A stretch of DNA of 64,000 bases from Bog-473 sp963725895 (lineage in GTDB: Bacteria; Actinomycetota; Acidimicrobiia; Acidimicrobiales; RAAP-2). The notes under the pieces are model-generated. The model searched no databases, was not told the DNA's origin, and was given only the letters and a program-made list of their open reading frames with translations. Shown one piece after another: positions 44,791 to 54,100 of this stretch. Position 1 is the stretch's first letter. Each line of letters starts with the position of its first letter. The stretch lies in contig CAVSAJ010000003.1 in NCBI GenBank assembly GCA_963725895.1, forward strand, positions 496,001 to 560,000, written 5' to 3'. A program made the position numbers and the translations under genes.

Positions 44791-45669
44791 TCATGACCCC
44801 CGCAGGGCGCCGATGACGTGCTCGCCGAATTCGGAGAGCGTGTCGGGCTGGGCGAAGTCGCTGAACCATACGTAGAACCGTTCGACGTCGCGCGTCGCGA
44901 GGCTGCCGAAGTAGTCGACGAGCTCGGCGGCCGTCCCGGTCACGACGCGGGAGCCGAAGCGCCGCCGCGCCGTCTCCTCCACCTCCGCCCGGGCGTGCGC
45001 GGACCCGACAAACGCGACCTGCGCCTGGAGCGAACAGCGCGCCGGCCCCGCCAGCGGGCGCATGTCGTCGAATCTGTCCAAGATGGCGATGTGGACGTTC
45101 CACCAGTCGGCGTACCCGGACACCAGCTCCATCGTCTTGCGTCCGGCGCCGCCGATGACGATGGGGATGCGCTCGAGCGGCACCGGTCGTTGGCTGGCAC
45201 CGTGGAGCGAGAAGTGCTCCCCGTCGTAGTCGACGACCTCACCGCGCCAGAGGGCCGTGATGACCTCGAGCGACTCCTTCAGGCGACTCACCCGCTCCCG
45301 CGGCTCGGTCGAGCCGATGCCGAAAGCCTCGAACTCGGCGGCAACCGATCCCCAGCCGAGGCCGAGCTCGAAGCGGCCACCCGAGGCATGGTCGATCGTC
45401 ACTGCCTCACGGGCTAGCACCACGGGATGACGGAACGAGTCGCAGAGCACCAGCGAGCCCACACGCAGGTCGGCCGTCCGGGCGGCCAGCCAGGCATTGG
45501 CCGCCATGGCCTCGAACATCGGCGAGGCTTCGGCACCGGGCGGTGCGAGATGGTCCATGCCGGCGATCCCGGCAAAACCTGCGGCCTCCGCATCCTGGGC
45601 GCGCGTCACCATCTGGGGCATGGTCATGCGCATCTGGGGTAGGTAGAGCCAGAACTCGAGCGACGTCAC
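44791..45669 (-). CDS. LLM class (luciferase-like) F420/flavin-dependent oxidoreductase
   Basis: A 292-residue TIM-barrel LLM enzyme. It has the characteristic LVLCDSFRHPVVLAREAVTI, DHASGGRFELGLGWG and ERIPIVIGGAGRKTMELV segments. F420-dependent members are common in actinobacteria, but FMN use is also possible. It is the last gene in a minus-strand series beginning with the peroxiredoxin, 46 bases after the DUF5996 gene. GTG start at 45669. The substrate is unknown. Confidence 0.9.
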   Translation of the reverse strand: MTSLEFWLYLPQMRMTMPQMVTRAQDAEAAGFAGIAGMDHLAPPGAEASPMFEAMAANAWLAARTADLRVGSLVLCDSFRHPVVLAREAVTIDHASGGRFELGLGWGSVAAEFEAFGIGSTEPRERVSRLKESLEVITALWRGEVVDYDGEHFSLHGASQRPVPLERIPIVIGGAGRKTMELVSGYADWWNVHIAILDRFDDMRPLAGPARCSLQAQVAFVGSAHARAEVEETARRRFGSRVVTGTAAELVDYFGSLATRDVERFYVWFSDFAQPDTLSEFGEHVIGALRGS

Positions 45670-45715
45670 GGGTGCACGACACTACAGATCACCCGAGGTG
45701 AACCGGCGTGCTGCG

Positions 45716-46657
45716 TCATGGCGGGTCACCCGACCGTCCGACCTCGAGCGAAGCCCTGTCCCACGCAGCCAGTTCGGCGGCGGCTTCGTAGGTGCTCTGG
45801 AAGAAGGCGAGCAAGAGCGCATCAGGGTCGTCGGCGGAGCGCACGGCCCGGTAGGGGAGCACGAACTCGCCGAGTTGCTCGTCGAAACGAGCCGGGGGTT
45901 CGACCGGCCAGGCGGAGAACCCGTCGGGGACGGGGTAGGCGTACGCGTAGAACGATCCCTCCTCGGACCCTCCGGGCCAGAACCCAGCGCTGCTGACCTC
46001 ATGGCTGTAGGCGAGCTCTTGCACCCAATCCGCGCAGTTGGGCACTCCGCCCGGGTGCTTCGGCGCGCGGCGACCCGAGAAACGGGTCACCGCCAGGTCC
46101 GGCGCGCCCCAGAAGAAATGCACCGGGCTGACCTTGCCCTGGAAGCGGGCGCGGAAGATGGTCATCACCCTCCACGCCTGGACGAGGGCCAGCCAGAACC
46201 GATGGCTGGCGTCGCGGTCATAGGGCCGCATGGCGGTGTCCTGGGCGAAGGGTGTCGCGTTCGGGACCTCGACGGGCCGTGCGAGCACCTCTACGGTGAC
46301 GCCGACCTCGGCGAGCGCCGCCATCGTGGCCGCGTAGAAATCGGCCACCGAACAGGGCTCCAACGGGATGCGTCGGCGCTGTCCCTCCGTCGTCCGGACG
46401 TCGAGGTGATGGTCGACGAAGTCGAACTCCATCTCGAGGGCTCGCGGACCGTCGGGCATGAGCGAGGTCGTGAGGCCGCGCCCGGAGACGTAGAGGGGAA
46501 CCTGCCACCAGTGGTTGACCATGGGTGCCAGGGCCAGTCGCACCTTGCCGACCACCTGGGTCCACAGATGGAGCGCGTCCTTCGTGCCCTCCCACGCGCT
46601 GAGCGTGAGCTCAGGCCACGCGTCCGCCGGGCTGGGGGGTGCGGGCGGGGGACTCAT
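45716..46657 (-). CDS. DUF5996 family protein
   Basis: A 313-residue protein of unknown function. It has the DUF5996 plan: WPELTLSAWEGTKDALHLWT at the start, VNHWWQVPLYVSGRGLTT, EMEFDFVDHHLDV, VHFFWGAPDLAVTRFSGRRA and the GSEEGSFYAYAYPVPDGF end. No catalytic motif or membrane segment is seen. The ATG overlaps the stop of the adenine deaminase gene by four bases, so it is translationally coupled to it. The family often sits beside unrelated metabolic genes. Confidence 0.85.
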   Translation of the reverse strand: MSPPPAPPSPADAWPELTLSAWEGTKDALHLWTQVVGKVRLALAPMVNHWWQVPLYVSGRGLTTSLMPDGPRALEMEFDFVDHHLDVRTTEGQRRRIPLEPCSVADFYAATMAALAEVGVTVEVLARPVEVPNATPFAQDTAMRPYDRDASHRFWLALVQAWRVMTIFRARFQGKVSPVHFFWGAPDLAVTRFSGRRAPKHPGGVPNCADWVQELAYSHEVSSAGFWPGGSEEGSFYAYAYPVPDGFSAWPVEPPARFDEQLGEFVLPYRAVRSADDPDALLLAFFQSTYEAAAELAAWDRASLEVGRSGDPP

Positions 46658-47784
46658 TGTCGGCGCCTCCTTTCCATCGTGTTGGCACACAACGCGTCGA
46701 TCGCCTCGACATGCACGCGCCGGGTGGCGTCGTCGAGGAAGGATCCCACGAAGCCGTTGCGGGCGATGCGAGCCACCGTCGCGACGTCGAGGCCGAGGTG
46801 GTCGGCCGCGCCGACGTAGTTGTCCCCGATATACCCGCCGAAGTAAGCGGGATCGTCGGAGTGGACCGAGGCCACGAGCCCGCGTTCGAGCAGGGCCGGC
46901 AACGGGTGGTCGGCCATCGTGTCGACGACCCGCAGCCTGACGTTGGAGAACGGGCAGACCGTCAGTGGGACCTGTTCCGCTGCGAGATACGCGACCAGCC
47001 GTTCGTCCTCCAGAGCGCGCACACCGTGATCGATCCGCTCCACCCCCAGCAGGTTCAGCGCCTGCCAGATGTACTCGGGCGGCCCCTCCTCGCCGGCATG
47101 GGCGACGATGTGCAGCCCCTCGGCGCGGGCCTGGGCGAAGACGCGCTCGAAGCCGGCGGGCGGGTAGCCCAACTCCGAGGAGTCCAGTCCGACGCCGACG
47201 AAGTCGTCTCGGAAGGCCAGGGCATCGCGCAGCGTGGCCATGGCCCGCGCCTCGGGGAGGTGGCGCAGGAAGCACAGGATCAGCTGCGCGTCGATGCCCA
47301 GGGAGCCGCCGTCGTCGAGCGCACGCGTGAGGCCGGCGAAGACGGTGCCGAGCCCGATGCCCCGGTCGGTGTGGGTCTGGGGGTCGAAGAAGATCTCGGC
47401 GTGACGCACACCCTGATCCGACGCCTTCTGGAGGTACGCGAACGCGAGGTCGTAGAAGTCCCGCTCGCTGCGCAGGACGTCACAGGCCCGGTAGTAGATG
47501 TCGAGGAAGGACTGGAGGTTCGTGAACCGGTAGGCGGCGCGGACCTCGTCGACGTCGCCGTAGGGCAGTGCCACATCGTTGCGCCGCGCCAGCTCGAACA
47601 TCAGCTCGGGCTCGAGCGTGCCCTCGATGTGGACGTGCAACTCCGCCTTGGGTACTGACAGGGCGAACGCCCGCAGCACGCCGTCCCCGTGGTCATCCCC
47701 CTCCCTGTGGTCGTCCCCCTCCCCCTCCCCGTCGTCATCCCCGTCGCCGTCGCTCACGTCGCGACCGGACAGCGACGAGGTCAA
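46654..47784 (-). CDS. Adenosine/adenine deaminase family protein
   Basis: A metal-dependent purine deaminase. It has the HxH in AELHVHIEGTLEP, HAGEEGPPEYI with the catalytic His-Glu, and SDDPAYFGGYIGDN for the second metal aspartates. The FRHLPEA and LDSSELGYPP pattern resembles adenine deaminases (hypoxanthine-forming) more than adenosine deaminases; this is a judgement from memory. The frame opens at TTG 47784, which gives an odd Asp/Gly/Glu/His-rich leader. GTG 47679, just before LRAFALSVPKAELHVH, is a more usual start. It lies between the peroxiredoxin and DUF5996 genes in one operon. Confidence 0.88.
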   Translation of the reverse strand: MTSSLSGRDVSDGDGDDDGEGEGDDHREGDDHGDGVLRAFALSVPKAELHVHIEGTLEPELMFELARRNDVALPYGDVDEVRAAYRFTNLQSFLDIYYRACDVLRSERDFYDLAFAYLQKASDQGVRHAEIFFDPQTHTDRGIGLGTVFAGLTRALDDGGSLGIDAQLILCFLRHLPEARAMATLRDALAFRDDFVGVGLDSSELGYPPAGFERVFAQARAEGLHIVAHAGEEGPPEYIWQALNLLGVERIDHGVRALEDERLVAYLAAEQVPLTVCPFSNVRLRVVDTMADHPLPALLERGLVASVHSDDPAYFGGYIGDNYVGAADHLGLDVATVARIARNGFVGSFLDDATRRVHVEAIDALCANTMERRRRQ

Positions 47785-47803
47785 GGCGAGACGACGCGAA
47801 GGA

Positions 47804-48460
47804 TCAGCTGGGTTGGGGGACGATACGGATGTAGGGCTTGGGCTCCTCCCAGCTCCCGAAGATGTCCTTGGCTTCGTCGTTGCTGACCGAGCCGGCGATG
47901 ATGACCTTGTCGCCCTGCTTCCAGTTGACAGGGGTCGCGACCCGGTGGTTCGCCGTCAGCTGCAGCGAATCGACCACCCGCAACACCTCGTCGAAGTTGC
48001 GCCCCGTCGTCATGGGGTAGACGAGGATCAGCTTGACCTTCTTGTCGGGTCCGATCACGAAGACGTTGCGGACCGTCTGGTTATCGGCCGGTGTCCGCGA
48101 CTTGGCGTCGCCCGAGGTACTGGCGGGCAACATGCCGTAGAGCTTCGAGACGTTGAAATCCGAGTCCGCGATGATCGGGTAATGGGGACGAGCTCCCTGC
48201 GTCTGTTCGATGTCATCGGCCCACTTCTCGTGGTCGCCGGTGGCGTCGACCGACAGGCCGATGATCTTGACGTTGCGCTTCTCGAACTCCGGCTCCAGCT
48301 TGGCCATGTAGCCGAGCTCGGTCGTGCACACCGGGGTGAAGTCCTTCGGATGTGAGAACAGGATCGCCCAGGAGTCGCCGATCCAGTCGTGGAACTTGAT
48401 GCGTCCCTGGGTGGTGTCGGCCTCGAAGTCGGGAGCCGTGTCGTTGATGGAGAGTCCCAT
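47804..48460 (-). CDS. 1-Cys peroxiredoxin (Prx6 type)
   Basis: A 218-residue peroxiredoxin. The peroxidatic cysteine is in DFTPVCTTELG (PxxxTxxC signature), with no clear resolving cysteine later. The C-terminal extension (ATPVNWKQGDKVIIAGSVSN) marks the Prx6/1-Cys subfamily. It reduces hydrogen peroxide and organic peroxides in the cytoplasm. The ATG at 48460 follows GGAAAGGAAG. It begins the operon with adenine deaminase, DUF5996 and LLM genes. Confidence 0.93.
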   Translation of the reverse strand: MGLSINDTAPDFEADTTQGRIKFHDWIGDSWAILFSHPKDFTPVCTTELGYMAKLEPEFEKRNVKIIGLSVDATGDHEKWADDIEQTQGARPHYPIIADSDFNVSKLYGMLPASTSGDAKSRTPADNQTVRNVFVIGPDKKVKLILVYPMTTGRNFDEVLRVVDSLQLTANHRVATPVNWKQGDKVIIAGSVSNDEAKDIFGSWEEPKPYIRIVPQPS

Positions 48461-48643
48461 GGATCTTCCTTTCCCTGGTGGCCCTACGCCGCGAAGCGTC
48501 GTCCTCGTGTGTGGTTCGCAGCCAGGGTTGGCGGACGGGACACTACCGCCGAGCTGGGAACCTGTCATCTGGTCACCGTCATCTCGTCACGGTGCAGCCG
48601 CGGCGAGGAGACGCTCGCCCTCGCCCCCGGCGGCGAGTGTCAC

Positions 48644-49447
48644 TCAGCGGAACTGCACTGCCACCGCTTCGGCGCGTGCCCGGTAGCCGCCTCCGAAGAG
48701 GACGGCGTGGACCAGGAGGGGGTAGAGCTGGAACAGCTCGACACGGTCCTCCCAGCCCTCGTGCAGGTGGCGCACCTCGACGTACGCGTCGAGCATCCGC
48801 CGCGGCACCGGGCCGAACAGCGCCAGCATGGCGAGATCCTCTTCGGGATGGCCGCCGTGCACGGAGGGGTCGATCATCCACGACCGCCCGTCGGCTCCGG
48901 ACAACACGTTGCCCCACCACAGGTCGCCGTGGACCAACGCCGGGCCGCCCGGAGGGATCAGCACAGGGAGGCGATCCGCCACCCGCGCCACGGCAGGCTC
49001 GAGCCCGCAGCGCTCGGCCAACTCGAGGAGCCGAGAGCCGTAGAACGCGGTCGCGTCGGGGCGTGGTGCCGGATCGACGCGGCACGCGCCGATCCACGAC
49101 GAGCCGCCGCCCCAGTGCGCCAGCGGCGCATCGTGCAGCGCGGCGAGCGCCCGGCCGAAGGATTCGTCGTGGCCGTCGGTTCGCGGGCCCTCCGCGACGG
49201 CGGTCGTCACCAAGAGCTTGTCGTCGGCCAGCACCACCTCGGGCACCGGCGGCGCACCAGGTACGGCGCCCAGGCGGCGGAGCCCCTCTGCTTCGTCCCG
49301 AGCGCTCGGGCCGGGCTTGACGACCAGAGCCCGCCCGCCGGCATCGACCAGGAACACCGCGCCACCGAGCGGCCGGACTCGCCGAGGCGGACCTGCCACG
49401 GCGGCGACGCGGTCCAGCCAGGGCGGTGCCGACGAGTCCTCGTGCAC
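48644..49447 (-). CDS. Fructosamine kinase/APH family kinase
   Basis: A 267-residue small-molecule kinase. It has ALVHGDLWWGNVLSG (HGDxxxxN catalytic loop), SWMIDPSVHGGHPEEDLAML (metal aspartate) and a C-terminal FQLYPLLVHAVLFGGGY typical of the fructosamine-kinase family. Members phosphorylate sugar amines and glycated products for repair. The GTG start at 49447 lies only 17 bases from the divergent ATG at 49465, so promoters must overlap the opposite gene or messages are leaderless. Confidence 0.88.
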   Translation of the reverse strand: MHEDSSAPPWLDRVAAVAGPPRRVRPLGGAVFLVDAGGRALVVKPGPSARDEAEGLRRLGAVPGAPPVPEVVLADDKLLVTTAVAEGPRTDGHDESFGRALAALHDAPLAHWGGGSSWIGACRVDPAPRPDATAFYGSRLLELAERCGLEPAVARVADRLPVLIPPGGPALVHGDLWWGNVLSGADGRSWMIDPSVHGGHPEEDLAMLALFGPVPRRMLDAYVEVRHLHEGWEDRVELFQLYPLLVHAVLFGGGYRARAEAVAVQFR

Positions 49448-49464
49448 GGCACCATGATGGGGCC

Positions 49465-50040
49465 ATGGCCACGACCCGTGTCGCCGGACTCGTCCTCACG
49501 CCGGGAGCGAGCGCCGGCAGGAACCACTCTGGGCTCGTGGCGATCGACGAGGCCGTGGGGCACACTGGCCGCGCCGTGGCGCGCATCGAGTTCCCCGGGC
49601 AGGCGGCCGGCAAGCGCCGGACCGATCCGCCGTCGGTCTGCACCGAGACCGTGCGCACCGCGACCGCAGCCCTCGCCGGGGAGCTCCACGTACGCACGAC
49701 CCGCATCGGGGTCGGTGGACGATCCTTCGGAGGAAGAATGTGCTCCATGGCCGTTGCCGAGGGACTGCCAGTCGCCGCGCTCGTCTTGGTGAGCTATCCG
49801 CTGCACCCACCGGGGAGGCCGGACCGATTGCGGACCGAGCACTTCGCGAGGCTGGACGTGCCGTGCCTCTTCGTCTCGGGGCGGCGTGACGCGTTCGCCT
49901 CGCCCGCCGAGCTCGAGCGCGAGACCGATGCGATTCCCGGCGCCGTCTCGCGTGTCTTCGTAGAGGGTGACCACTCGCTGCGCCGGAGCGAGTCCGAGGT
50001 CGCCGACGTGGTCGCGGGCTGGCTCGCCGACCTCGGATGA
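49465..50040 (+). CDS. KANL/TEX30-type alpha/beta hydrolase
   Basis: A 191-residue small alpha/beta hydrolase. It has VLTPGASAGRNHSGLVAIDE, FEFPGQ-like RIEFPGQAAGKRRTD, the nucleophile in VGGRSFGGRMCS, PCLFVSGRRDAFASP carrying the acid, and EGDHSLR carrying the histidine. This short form is the TEX30/KANSL3-like branch, of unclear substrate. It is divergent from the kinase gene with a very short gap. The ATG at 49465 is the second in-frame start and best fits the first beta strand. Confidence 0.85.
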   Translation: MATTRVAGLVLTPGASAGRNHSGLVAIDEAVGHTGRAVARIEFPGQAAGKRRTDPPSVCTETVRTATAALAGELHVRTTRIGVGGRSFGGRMCSMAVAEGLPVAALVLVSYPLHPPGRPDRLRTEHFARLDVPCLFVSGRRDAFASPAELERETDAIPGAVSRVFVEGDHSLRRSESEVADVVAGWLADLG

Positions 50041-50141
50041 GAGACGCGGTCGGGGTTGTCCGGTGCGCAAGCCGCCGTTCAGCGGCCGCCGGCTTGTGCC
50101 CCCGAGCGGCACGCGGTAGGCCAATTGCCGGAGGAACTGGC

Positions 50142-50300
50142 ATGGCCGACCGAGAAACCGTTGCCGCGCGAGGCGTCACCGCGAGGGCCGACGGCGACGA
50201 CGCGGAGCGCGACCGCCTCGATGAGCAAGAAGACGAGTCCTTCCCGGCGTCGGACCCTCACTCTGACTGGGCCGGCCCGCCCGAGGGCGGGAGCGAGTAG
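50142..50300 (+). CDS. Small acidic protein with DESFPASDP motif, 52 aa
   Basis: A very short protein with a strong CCGGAGGAACTGGC ribosome site. The first half is charged. The second half has DESFPASDPHSDWAG, a short conserved motif found at the end of many small bacterial proteins of unknown function. No membrane segment or cysteine is present. It may be a stress-related or binding peptide; no function can be assigned. It sits between two unrelated hydrolase genes. Confidence 0.75.
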   Translation: MADRETVAARGVTARADGDDAERDRLDEQEDESFPASDPHSDWAGPPEGGSE

Positions 50301-50306
50301 CCCGCG

Positions 50307-51026
50307 TCAGGGGGCGGCGATCAAGGCGAGGAGGTCTGCCGTTGCCTCCGGGACGGCCAGCATCATGTCGTGGCCCGATGACAGCTCATGGGTCTCCCAC
50401 CCCGCGGCCACGGCGTCCGCATAGAACGGCTCGAGGCTCGCCATGGGCGGGTCGGTGTGGCGGACGTAGACCTTGCGCAGGCGCGCGAGCGGACCTGGGT
50501 CGAAGTCGGTCGGCTCCACCTGGCACCGGAAGGGAAAGGCGGTCAGACGTGGGCCCACGAAGGCGCGCATCGCGGCGTCCCGGATTCCCCACTGCTCTAA
50601 GAAGGCGTCGGTCGCCGGCAAGTACCAGCCCTCGCCGCTCTCGGCGGACTGACGGCGGTAGCGATCGGCGACCTCGGGTGGCTCGACGTCGAGCAGGCTC
50701 TGACCCGGCGCGGTGACGAAGGCGCCGAAGTAGACGATGGAGGCCAGCCGGCCCTCCGTGCGCTCGGCGAGCGGACCGGCCAGCACGCCCGCGTAGCTGT
50801 GCAGCACCAGGTGGACATCCGTCAGGTCCTCGAACCAACAGAGCTCCTCGATGTCGCGGACATGGTCCGCGATCCCGACCTCGGGCGTCAGTGCGACGCG
50901 TCGTTCGCCCTGACCGGTCAGCGTCGGCCGGTACACGTCGTGCCCGCGCGATACGAGGAGGCGTTGCACCGAGCGCCAGCACCATCCTCCATGCATGGCA
51001 CCGTGCACGAGCACGAACGTGGCCAG
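50307..51026 (-). CDS. Alpha/beta hydrolase, esterase/MES-like
   Basis: A paralogue of the hydrolase at 2864: FVLVHGAMHGGWCWRSV, the nucleophile in HSYAG, and the histidine in SSGHDMM. The nucleophile elbow is LHSYAGV where the paralogue has GHSYGG. The protein starts at the GTG at 51014 or, by position of the GGAGG site and homology, at a CTG at 51026 (seven bases after GGAGGG). No ATG, GTG or TTG fits better. About 239 residues. Ester or lactone substrate unknown. Confidence 0.87.
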   Translation of the reverse strand: MATFVLVHGAMHGGWCWRSVQRLLVSRGHDVYRPTLTGQGERRVALTPEVGIADHVRDIEELCWFEDLTDVHLVLHSYAGVLAGPLAERTEGRLASIVYFGAFVTAPGQSLLDVEPPEVADRYRRQSAESGEGWYLPATDAFLEQWGIRDAAMRAFVGPRLTAFPFRCQVEPTDFDPGPLARLRKVYVRHTDPPMASLEPFYADAVAAGWETHELSSGHDMMLAVPEATADLLALIAAP

Positions 51027-51178
51027 AGCGCCCTCCTTGGAATCCGTCGCGACGAGAGACTCGAAGAGTAGACCCAGCTCACCCCCGCTCGATGCTGTCG
51101 TCGAGACGCATGCTCAACAGGCGCACACCGCCCGAACAACCGCTCAATCCGAGCTCTTGACCTGCCGTCAATTGAGTG

Positions 51179-54100
51179 ATGGAAGTCGCCGTCGTGGACC
51201 GTGCCGGCGAGAGGATCGACGACCTCCGCCAGCCGGTCGAGGTACGCGACGCGACCTCAGTCGGCACGCCCGGCGCGGCGAGCGGGCCGGTTCCCGCACA
51301 CTCCCTCGACAGGCGGTTGCGATGGGTGTTCGGCGTCGCCAGCGCGCTGGTCGCCGCGTTCATCGTGTCGCTCATCGTCCGCCCCATCGGCTCGTACGTC
51401 ACCCCCGTCGACGGGTGGGGCGTCGACGCCCTCGAACTGACCATGGGCGCCTTGTGCATCGCGCGCTACTTCGGCGGGTCGTGGCGCGCCAGCACCTCGG
51501 TCGCCCGGGTCGTCCCCCTCGTCATCGGGGCCGCCTGCCTCTCGTGGGGCATCGGCGACGTCGTGCTGACCATCGAGTCCCTGGGCGGGGCGACGCCTCC
51601 GGTGCCGTCGGCCGCGGACGCCTTCTACTTCCTCTTCTTCCCGATCTGCTTCGTCGGGTTCGCGCTGTTGATCGGGCGGGAGAACCAGAGCTCGTTGGCC
51701 TCGACCTCGCTCGACGGCCTCGTCGCCGCGTTCGCGGCCGCCACTCTCTGCGCCACGTTCATCGTGGCCGAGGTCCTCAGGATCACCGGTGGCAGCACGT
51801 TGTCGGTGGCGACCAACCTCATCTATCCGCTTGGGGACGTCCTGCTCTTCGCGCTGGCCGTGGGCGGGCTCGCCGTCCTGCCTCGCGCCTTTCGACCGTT
51901 CTTCGCCGCCGCCTGCGTCGCGCTGGCGTTCAATGCCATCGGCGACGGCTTCAACCTCCTCCAACCCATGAGCCGCCTCGGCTACATCAGCGACGGTGCG
52001 GCCTGGCCGGTGTCGCTCACCCTGCTGGCCGTCGCCGTGTGGCTGTTGCCTACGGACATCGGGGAGGACCAGAGCATCGACCGCAGCGCCGGGTTCGCGC
52101 TCCCCGCCTTTGGCGCGCTCGTCGGCATGGCCATCTTGCTCGCGGCCAGCCTCGGCCATGTCGGCAAGCCCGCCATCGCCCTGGCGACGTTGACCCTGCT
52201 CGTCGCCGGCGTCCGTCTCGCTCTCACGGTGCGGGAGGCGCACGCGATGCGCACGGCGCGGTTTCGCTCGCTCATCGACAAGACCTGGGACCTGATCACC
52301 GTCGTCGAGGCGGACCTGCGCATCGCCTACATCACCCCGTCGTCAGAGCGGGTGCTCGGCTACTCCCCCGGTGAGCTCGAGGGCAAGCCCTTCACCGAGC
52401 TCGTGCATCCAGACGACTCGCACGTCGTGCTTGAGCACCTGACGGGGCTCACCGACGAGGCCGGCTCGGCCGTGTTCGAGGTGCGCATGCGCCACGCCGA
52501 CGGGGCGTGGCGGGTCATGGACTGGAATGCCGCCGACCTCCTCGAGGACCAGTCGGTCAACGGCTACGTCCTCAACGGCGGCGACGTCACCGAGGCGCGC
52601 CAAGCCGCCGAGGACCTCGTCGCGGCCCGTGATGCCGCCTTGGTCGCCTCGAAGACGAAGTCGCAGTTCGTCTCCATGATGAGCCACGAGATCCGCACAC
52701 CAATGAACGGCGTGATCGGGTTGACCGAACTGCTCCTCCAGACCGGCCTGGACGGCGAGCAGCTCGAGCTCGCTTCGGGCGTCAAGGTTTCGGCCGAGAG
52801 CCTCTTGGTCATCATCAACGACATCTTGGACTTCTCCAAGATGGAGGCGGGGAAGCTCACGATCGAGGAGTCCCCACTGGACGTCCGAGGGGTTCTCGAC
52901 GACGTGGGCCGCATTCTGGCGGGAACCGCGCACACCAAGGGGATCGAGCTCCTGATCGACATTCCCCCCGAGGTCCCCGCCAGCCTCCTCGGCGACGCGA
53001 CCCGAATCCGCCAGGTGCTGGTGAACTTCGGCGCCAACGCGGTCAAGTTCACCGCCGACGGCGAGGTCGTCATCCGGGTCGCGGTGTTGCGCCAGAACGC
53101 CGAGCGGGTGGCGCTCCACTTCGACGTCGTCGACACCGGTATCGGCATTGCCGAGGAGGATCAGGAACGCCTCTTCTCGGCCTTCGCGCAAGGGGACTCA
53201 TCGACCACGCGGCGGTTCGGCGGCACCGGCCTCGGACTCACCATCTGCCGGCAGCTGGTCGAGCTCATGGGCGGGCGCCTCGGATTGGTCAGCGCGCCGG
53301 GTGAGGGATCGACCTTCTGGTTCGAGCTGTCGCTCCGGCGGGCCGACGAGGTGCCGTCCGAAGACGTCTCGGGAGACCCGCGCACGCTGTCGGGCCAGCG
53401 GGCGCTCGTCGTCGACGACAACGCGACCAACCGCCGGATCTTGCGCCAGCAGCTCCTGTCGTGGGGAGTGGAGGCGGTCGAGGCCGCCGACGCCTACGAG
53501 GCGCTCGACGTGGCGTCGGCCGCAGCGGCAGAGGGCCGGCTCTTCGATCTCGGCATCATCGACTTGAACATGCCCGGCATGGACGGGACCGAGTTGGCGC
53601 GCGCGCTGAAGGACGATCCGTCGACCCAGGGCACCATGCTCTTCTTGTTGAGCTCGTCGGGCCACCATCTGGAGTCGGCCGCGTCGCACCTCGACGGCTT
53701 CGCGGCGAGCCTGACCAAGCCCGTCCGCTCCTCCGAGCTCTTCGACTGCCTGATCACCAGCCTCAACGCGGGCTCGGTGCCGGAGCAGCCAGATGCGCCG
53801 GCGACCGCACGTGACGTCGACGACGGCCTGGCCGTCCTGGGTTCGATCCTGCTCGTCGAGGACAACAAGGTGAACCAACTCGTCGGTTGCAAGGTGCTCG
53901 AGAACCTCGGCTACCGCTACGACATCGCGAACAACGGTAGTGAGGCGGTGAGTCTCTTCAGGTCGCAGCGCTACGACGCAGTCCTGATGGATTGCCAGAT
54001 GCCCGAGATGGACGGCTATGAGGCCACCGAGGCCATCCGCCGTCACGAAGGAGCAGACGCCGCCCGAGGGGCTGGTCGCACCCCGATCATCGCCATGACG

